This document shows, piece by piece, positions 58,461 to 64,000 of a stretch of DNA of 64,000 nucleotides. Within the stretch, counting starts at the first letter, position 1. Every line of letters begins with the position of its first letter. The DNA is from Phragmites australis (lineage: Eukaryota; Streptophyta; Magnoliopsida; Poales; Poaceae): positions 20,123,819 to 20,187,818 of the forward strand of contig NC_084924.1 of NCBI RefSeq assembly GCF_958298935.1, in the 5' to 3' direction. The position numbers and the translations under genes were made by a program. The notes below the pieces were generated by a model. It saw only the letters and a list, made by a program, of their open reading frames with translations, did not search any database and was not told where the DNA came from.

Positions 58461-59963
58461 TGTTTCTATAGTTTGAGATTATGAATTCAGTAGGAATGTG
58501 TAGGCCTCTAAATAATCTTTCCATAGATTCTGAGATCTCCTAAATTGGACATCTGAAATCAAAAGTTATCGTCATTTTTCTGAGTGTCGGCTGTGTTGAT
58601 CAGAAGTTCCAATCCTAGAATTGAAAGTTTCGATCTATCAAAAAGTTCGATTTCTAGAAACTTGGTGCTATTGGGTTCAGATATTTTTTTATCGGAAGTT
58701 TTGATCCGAGGATCAAAAGTTCCGATGTTAGTCGAAAAGTCCGATTTATAGAAATCTAGTGCTCTTGGGTTCGGATGGTTTTTAATTAGAAGTTTCGATG
58801 CTAGTATCGAAAGTTCCAATATGTGGTTTTCGGCAGATCTGGGAGTGAGTTTTGCCTGGATTTGACTTTTAGGATACATGGGATTGAAAGTTCCGATCGG
58901 TGTAGGATCTGTCCAACGGCTAGTTTTTTTACAGTGGATCGGAACTTCTGATCAGTGCAGGATCCGTCCAACAGCTAATTTTTCAGAGTGGGGTATTTAT
59001 ACCCCTTTGGCTCCTTGCGTGGGGGCAGAGCTTTGAAAGTTGTTTTGCTGCCTTTGTGGTGCTTGTGAGAGGTGTTAGAACTTGGTTTTCCACCTTTGAG
59101 TGCTCCCCTCCCATATCTATTAAGAATTTGTGAAAATCAAGCTTTTATGGCTTAGTGAGGATACAGTGAGGTGTGTGGAGCTTGGGTTGCTCGCATGTGT
59201 CACATTAGTTTCTTATGTTTGGGCACTTGGCATTGATCGTATGCGAGTTTGGGAGTTTGTTACTCTTGGAGACCATCGTCTCCTAGACAGCTCGGTAGTG
59301 GATTGCTGGTGATATCCTCAAGTGAAGATTGTGAGGAGGCCCATAAGTGGTTGTGAAACTTACCATCTTCAGAGTGGAGGAAGAGTTGACCATAGTAGAA
59401 GCGAGGAGTGCATGTGTGTAACCTCATGAGAAAAATGGTTGAAAGAGACCCGGCTCAAATGTCACCGAGATTCCACAATGGAGACGTAGGATATCGATGG
59501 ATATCCGAACTTTGGTAACAAATCTTTTGTCTCCGTATTTCCTTACTGTTGTGCATTACATTGGTTAATTGCTTGTATCCTTATTTGTATGTTTGTTGAG
59601 TTAATTTTGTGATATTTAAATCTGTTATTTTGATCGGATCGAAAGTTTTGATAAACAGTAAAATAGGACCATTCAATGAACAATATTAGAACATCTGATG
59701 AATAGTAAAATCAGAATATCAGAGTTTCTTGCATATTTTGCTAGATTTGGATAATCTTTATCACCCTAGGATTGTAACCTTCACATTTGTTTAGGGTTAT
59801 TGTGCACTAGTTGAGCATAGCATATTTATGTTTTTCGCTTGTGAAAAATTCGTTAGTTTATTTCCACTACAAGTTTAGGCCAAATATTAAAAGGGGATGA
59901 AGGTTTGCAAAAACACCTATTCACCCCCCCCCCTCTAGGTGACATCATTGTCCTTTCAGTTAG

Positions 59964-60321
59964 TCGGACCGAGCGGCATAACCAACCACTCATATAAATC
60001 AAATTTATTTTTGAACGACATTTTCCATTCATCTCCTAATTTCATGCGAATTTAGTGATAGCCATTACGCAAATCAACCTTAGAGAACACAATAGAGCCA
60101 CTCAATTCGTCAAGCATATCATCTAACTTAGGAATAGGATGATGATAACTGATAATAATATAGTTGATAGCTCTATAATCTACACACATATGCCATGAAC
60201 CATCTTTTTTAGAAACAAGAATAACAGGGTCAGAACATGGGCTAAGTGATTCACACACGTACCAATTATCAAGAAGCTCTTGTACTTGGCAATGAATCTC
60301 CTTGGTCTCATCTTGATTCAT
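59964..60321 (-). pseudogene. CRM-like RT N-terminal part
   Basis: [59 protein letters not shown] and [12 protein letters not shown] are the RT fingers and palm start. The frame is broken once after the NGYH motif. The left neighbour is the inserted LTR. Confidence 0.82.
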
Positions 60322-61118
60322 TTGGTATGGTGCACGGTTGGGCAGTGCGGCACTGGGGATTAGATCAATTTGATACTCAATCCCACATATCGGTGGTAAT
60401 CTTGGTGGTACTTCTTTTGGAAAAATATCACTGTACTCCTACAAAATGTTAGCGACAGCAGGAGGCAAAGAAGGAATCGTATTCTCAAATAAAATAAAGC
60501 TTCTTTCCACACGAAAGCATAGTAAACATAACTACTAGCATCAAATTCATCCATATCAGATTTGGTAGCAAGGAGACTCAGCGCTTTTAGTTTAGTCTCT
60601 TCTTTCCTAGTTGTAGTAGGTTTATCTTTCTTCTTATATTTCTCAAATTCTTTGGCTACAATCTGATTTTCACTTTTAGATGACTCCTAATTCTTCTCTC
60701 TACGAGTTCTAGCAAGATCATCTTTAACAATATGTTCTGGAGTCATATGATGTAACACAATTTCTTTTCCTTGAGGCATGAGAGAGTATTGATTAGTTTT
60801 ACCACGATGCACACAATCTGTATCATACTGTCATGGCCTACCTAATAACATAGAACACATTTGCATAGGCACAACATCACAGTTAACAAAATCATGATAT
60901 GAACCCAAAGCGAAGTGTACTCTCACCGTTCGTGTTACATTAATCTTACCAATGCTGTTGAACCATTGAATGTAGTATGGATGTGGGTATTGTTGTGTAT
61001 GCAGTGCTAACTATTGCACTAAATGAATGATGGCCAAGTTGTTGCAACTTCCTCCATTGATAATGATGCGAATCAAATTTTCCTTAATGACACCCTTGAT
61101 TTGGAACATATTGTGTCA
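60322..61118 (-). pseudogene. CRM-like protease and linker
   Basis: The active site near 61050 reads IIINGGSCNNL, so the catalytic Asp is Asn. PYYIQWFN, GSYHDF, DVVPMQMCSMLLGRP and YSLMPQGKEIVL follow in the order of the CRM element at 23290-23620, with stops between. The part toward RT has the variable linker, about 60360-60780. Confidence 0.75.
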
Positions 61119-61980
61119 CTAATTTTGCTTCACACTAGCTGGTTGAACACTAAGCACTTGTTGTGCTATAATGCTTGAATACTGGTCGACATCATTGTCA
61201 TGGATGTGTTCCGTAACATGATCAGTATCGTGACCTTCTTCTTCATTCACAGCAAGCATAACATAAGTTTCCTCATCAAAATTGCATGTTGAATCGTACT
61301 CGCCGTCTTCATGAATAATCATTACTCGTTTACTTGGACATTCCCACATCATGTGACCAAAACCTAGGTAGCAATGACATTGTGTTTCCTTTGTCTTCTC
61401 GGTAGAAGCAATAGAGGATGAAGAACTCTTGACTGGTGCTGCGAAAACACTTTTCATCGGTACTGATGCTCTTTTCTCTGAAGTGGGTGTAGAGGGAGAC
61501 GGTTTCATTTGATGTCATGGTACAATTGGACGAAACAACGAAACTACGAGAAGTCCATGGCATACTCCGACCTGCAGAAATATTAGTACGATTCCTGTTC
61601 TGGGATCCCTGCACTTGACGTTCAACTTTACAAGCAAGATGGAACAAACGGGTGATATTATTATAATCTTTGAAATCTAATATGTCCTAAAATTCACAGT
61701 TTAAACCACCCATAAAATGAGCCATCATTGCATCTTAAAATTCATTAAGACCACAATGAATCAAACTAGTTTGCAATTTCTAATAATACTCTTCTACAGA
61801 ATTAGTTCTTTGATTTAATCGTCACAACTTATTCAACAAATCACGAGCATGATAAGGAGGCACAAACTTATGTCTCATTTGCTGTTTCAATTCTTCCCAC
61901 ATGGTAGGAATAGCATTATGGTGTGCACAACAATGTTCACGCCACCAAACAGATGCAAAGCTTGTAAAAAAAGAATAAAC
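61119..61980 (-). pseudogene. CRM-like gag, N terminus missing
   Basis: Minus strand: SFASVWWREHC near 61960, MWEELKQQMRHKFVPPYHA, EEYYQKLQTSLIHCGL, RLFHLACKVERQVQGSQ, then a degenerate zinc knuckle, CHCYLGFGHMMWEC (first Cys spacing kept, middle Cys lost), then RVMIIHEDGEYDSTCNFDEE. The N-terminal half of gag and most of the leader are lost: after SFASVWW the sequence goes nearly straight to the primer-binding site. Confidence 0.8.
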
Positions 61981-62022
61981 TAACTATGAGAAACAAAAAT
62001 CTCTCATAGATCAACCTAGAAA

Positions 62023-62032
62023 TATGATACCA
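62023..62032 (-). promoter_or_regulatory. Primer-binding site of CRM-like element
   Basis: TGGTATCATA on the minus strand, two bases inside the LTR end. Confidence 0.6.
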
Positions 62033-62034
62033 CT

Positions 62035-62590
62035 TGATATGCACTGCAGATGGGTGTCTCGATCTTTCGATGAGAAACACATGCCAGTTTGGTGAAGATG
62101 ACTTTGATGATCTAATGACACTCATAAAATAATGGAGTGCCTTGACTTTCGCTAAACAAACTCCTAGAGGTTACCGACCTTGCCGTAGGCACAATTAGCC
62201 TGAACACGAAGTTCTTATCCCTGCAAGCAACTGAAGAACAAGGAAGAATAATTGAAGGCAATATGAAATTATGAATATAAATGAAAAACGATATTGTTGG
62301 CGCAATAATATGTCTTGCACGAACATGTGCGATGAGAGTACACTCACAGGAGTGTGCTAAAGCTTGGAGAAGAAGTGGAGAAGGAGGAACACCAGATATG
62401 TGATGGTACAGAAGGATTGGTTCCTTGGTCTGATGGCCAAAAGGTCTGTATTTATAGTGCCATACAGGGTGTAAATGTACAAATATACCCTTACAGAGGT
62501 AGCGATACAAACCATCGTTATCCCGCAGGGACCTAGGACCGATTGAATCACTCAGCATGGGTCTAGGTATGATGTATTTTACCCCTAACA
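62035..62590 (-). repeat. 5' LTR of CRM-like element
   Basis: On the minus strand it runs TGTTAGGGGTAAAATACATC (62590) to TGCATATCA (62035), with a TATA-like CTATAAATAC near 62448-62457. No target duplication can be tested because the other end is gone. Confidence 0.65.
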
Positions 62591-63365
62591 AGAAGATATT
62601 ATCTATCATGGCAATACAGTAGTGCAAGTGGCTCTAGGGATGTGGTACCCTGCCGGTCGCCTATTGCGGTGCTGCACTGTGCAAGGTGTCAGCCTAGCCC
62701 CCACTTGCACTTGGGATGTCAGGATGGCTCCCACATGCATCACATTGAATGTCGGTCACTTTCTTACCAGAGGAGGAGAGATGGTGGGCCCCCTCTGGTC
62801 GATCTTTCTCCAAGATCAGACAGCTCCTCCCTCCGGGTTGTGGGGGAGCCTACCCAGGCTCCAGGAGACAGGGGCTCTGGAAGGCCATGGCTTTGGGGGC
62901 GTCAAGGGCTCCGGGAGATAGGGGCTCTAGGAAACTGGGGCTTGGGAGGCTGTGGCTTCGGGGGCCCTGAGGGCTTCAGGAGACAGGGGCTTTGGGAGGC
63001 TTTGTCTCTGAGGGTGTTGAGGGTCCCTAGAGATGACCTCACCCTCCCCTAGAGGACGACTTCTTTTCCTGTCTTGGGGATAGCTTCCAAAGGGACCCAC
63101 AGCCTCTGGAAGCTGGGCTTTCTTTTGTGGAGTTTAAACCCAAGGGTTCCAACGGAGCTCCTGGTGATGACCTTTTAGTGGTATCTGTGGATTAGGGTAT
63201 TTCCCTCCAATAGTACCCCCTCATTTGCTGGCCTGAGGTAAGGAGGGGTGAGCGGATGTAGAAGGAACTAACTCTAGCTCGTCCCTATAGTCTGGATATC
63301 TCATGTCATAGCCTCTATCCGCATAGGAGTCTTTCAGTGATAACCGTGAGCCAAGTGGGGATGAC
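62591..63365. other. Unassigned LTR-like sequence with 50-bp repeats
   Basis: No coding domain was found. Three imperfect units start GGCT(C/T)C(A/G)GGAGA(C/T)AGGGGC at 62857, 62907 and 62972, spaced 50 and 65 bases. A C/T-rich part with GTACCCCCTCATTTG near 63215 resembles LTR sequence of grass elements, but the family is not clear. Confidence 0.4.
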
Positions 63366-64000
63366 TGAAAGTGCATCAAGCTTTTATGTGTGGTTTTGGT
63401 AATTAATGACAATACCTATGGACTAGCAACATTATTGAGAATTGTTAGTAGGTTGTTCCATAGGTGATGCATGGAGGAAAGATATGCATGAGCTCTAGGT
63501 AAATGGAGAAATTGAAGGTGCATCAAGATAAATGAGCTCTTAGTGATGTTAGGTGATGCTCATGAAGAGGAGGAGAAGCTCAATAAGATTGATAATATGC
63601 ATGAAGGCTAATAAGTTATTTATCGAGATCAAGTAACTTAAGATATAAAAGTTGTCAATTGAGTTTTATAGACTAACCCATGTGCTTTTTGCTTAATAGT
63701 GAATTGGGGTTATGGTCCATAAGAAGGCATGAGTTGAGTTAAGATTCTATTTGCCAAGAGTGAAGAATAAGATTGGACTCCATATATGATAAAATGAATT
63801 TATTGAAGATGTCAAATACAAAGTGGTTTTCTATGAAAAGATGGTGAAGGACAAGCAAGACTCGGCTGCGATGGACCATCCGGTGGCGAAGGGCAAGAAA
63901 ATAGCTTGGCGCCGAAGGACCAAGGTGGTGGTGAAGTGCGAGTGAAGACTTTGCACCTATACTGTGCGAGGTCATGTGAAGCTATCGGTGATTCATATCA
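63366..64000 (+). mobile_element. Start of another long SIRE-like LTR, cut by window end
   Basis: TGAAAGTGCATCAAGC followed by GGTTTTGGTAATTAATGACA matches the start of the LTR at 55749. The similarity continues through GACTAACCCATGTGC at about 63673-63687. The remainder and any internal region lie outside the window. Confidence 0.7.

Larger units (their letters stand above)
55749..59958 (+). mobile_element. Long SIRE-like solo LTR with a nested LTR
   Basis: It starts TGAAGGTTTATCTAGC and ends CATTGTCCTTTCA, with a perfect GTTAG duplication (55744-55748 and 59959-59963). The opening (GGTTTTGGTAATTAATGA) and the end (CACCTATTCACCCCCCCCC) are typical of long copia LTRs of the SIRE type in grasses. 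No gag or pol is visible. Without the nested copy it is about 2.7 kb. It has a roughly 120-base tandem repeat at 55979-56186 and AAGTTCCGAT repeats at 58560-58980. Confidence 0.72.
55246..62590 (-). mobile_element. CRM-like chromovirus, truncated at its 3' end
   Basis: Minus strand: 5' LTR 62035-62590, PBS, gag 61119-61980, protease near 61050, RT 59964-60321 and 55600-55748, RNase H start 55250-55350. The polyprotein is similar to the CRM element at 19729-27445 ([25 protein letters not shown]). Everything past the first RNase H residues and the 3' LTR are missing. Its RT is interrupted at the LTNAPST site by a long LTR at 55749-59958. Confidence 0.75.

Overview
The window is repeat-dense nuclear DNA from a plant, almost certainly a grass (Poaceae). 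It is a stack of nested LTR retrotransposons of grass lineages (Ty3/gypsy Tat, Tekay and CRM; Ty1/copia; long SIRE-like LTRs) plus one CACTA-type DNA element. I see no intact host gene. The species cannot be fixed from sequence alone. Two CRM-clade chromoviruses, a clade enriched at grass centromeres, suggest a pericentromeric setting.

Layout, outermost element first. A minus-strand Tat-lineage element runs from before base 1 to its 5' LTR at 39063-39543. It is split by three insertions: (i) a plus-strand solo LTR, 1737-7901, itself carrying a minus-strand solo LTR, 4092-7205; (ii) a full-length minus-strand Tekay element, 9807-29342, whose 5' LTR is split by a plus-strand CRM element, 19729-27445; (iii) a deleted, apparently chimeric plus-strand Tekay element, 29600-35074. 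Copia remnants follow (39544-44383), then a GC-rich stretch with a small RPT6-like pseudogene trace (44384-46600). A second Tekay element (about 46620-55245) carries a CACTA element (49872-54192) that in turn holds a 3.6-kb solo LTR (50031-53676). A minus-strand CRM-like element (about 55246-62590) is split by a SIRE-like long LTR (55749-59958) with another LTR inside it (56942-58460). A third LTR of that type starts at 63366 and runs off the window. Most insertion boundaries are fixed by matching target-site duplications.

The most interesting item is in the Tekay element at 9807-29342. Upstream of gag it encodes an extra protein (17669-18466, minus strand) whose first 14 residues closely copy the N-terminal tail of histone H3, including the K4 and ARK(S/T) K9 contexts. 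The rest has a conserved domain, a predicted coiled coil, a basic nuclear-localisation-like motif and a Ser/acidic tail. The same element's integrase ends in a chromodomain, the kind of module that reads H3 tails. The ATG of this ORF directly follows a 3' splice-acceptor-like sequence. So does the gag start, and the LTR has a good splice donor downstream of its TATA box, which suggests alternative splicing between the two proteins. A diverged second copy of the extra ORF, lacking the H3-like end, lies in the Tekay element at 54246-54788.

All coding regions are decayed by stops, frameshifts or catalytic substitutions. The sequence shows what the elements encoded, not current activity.
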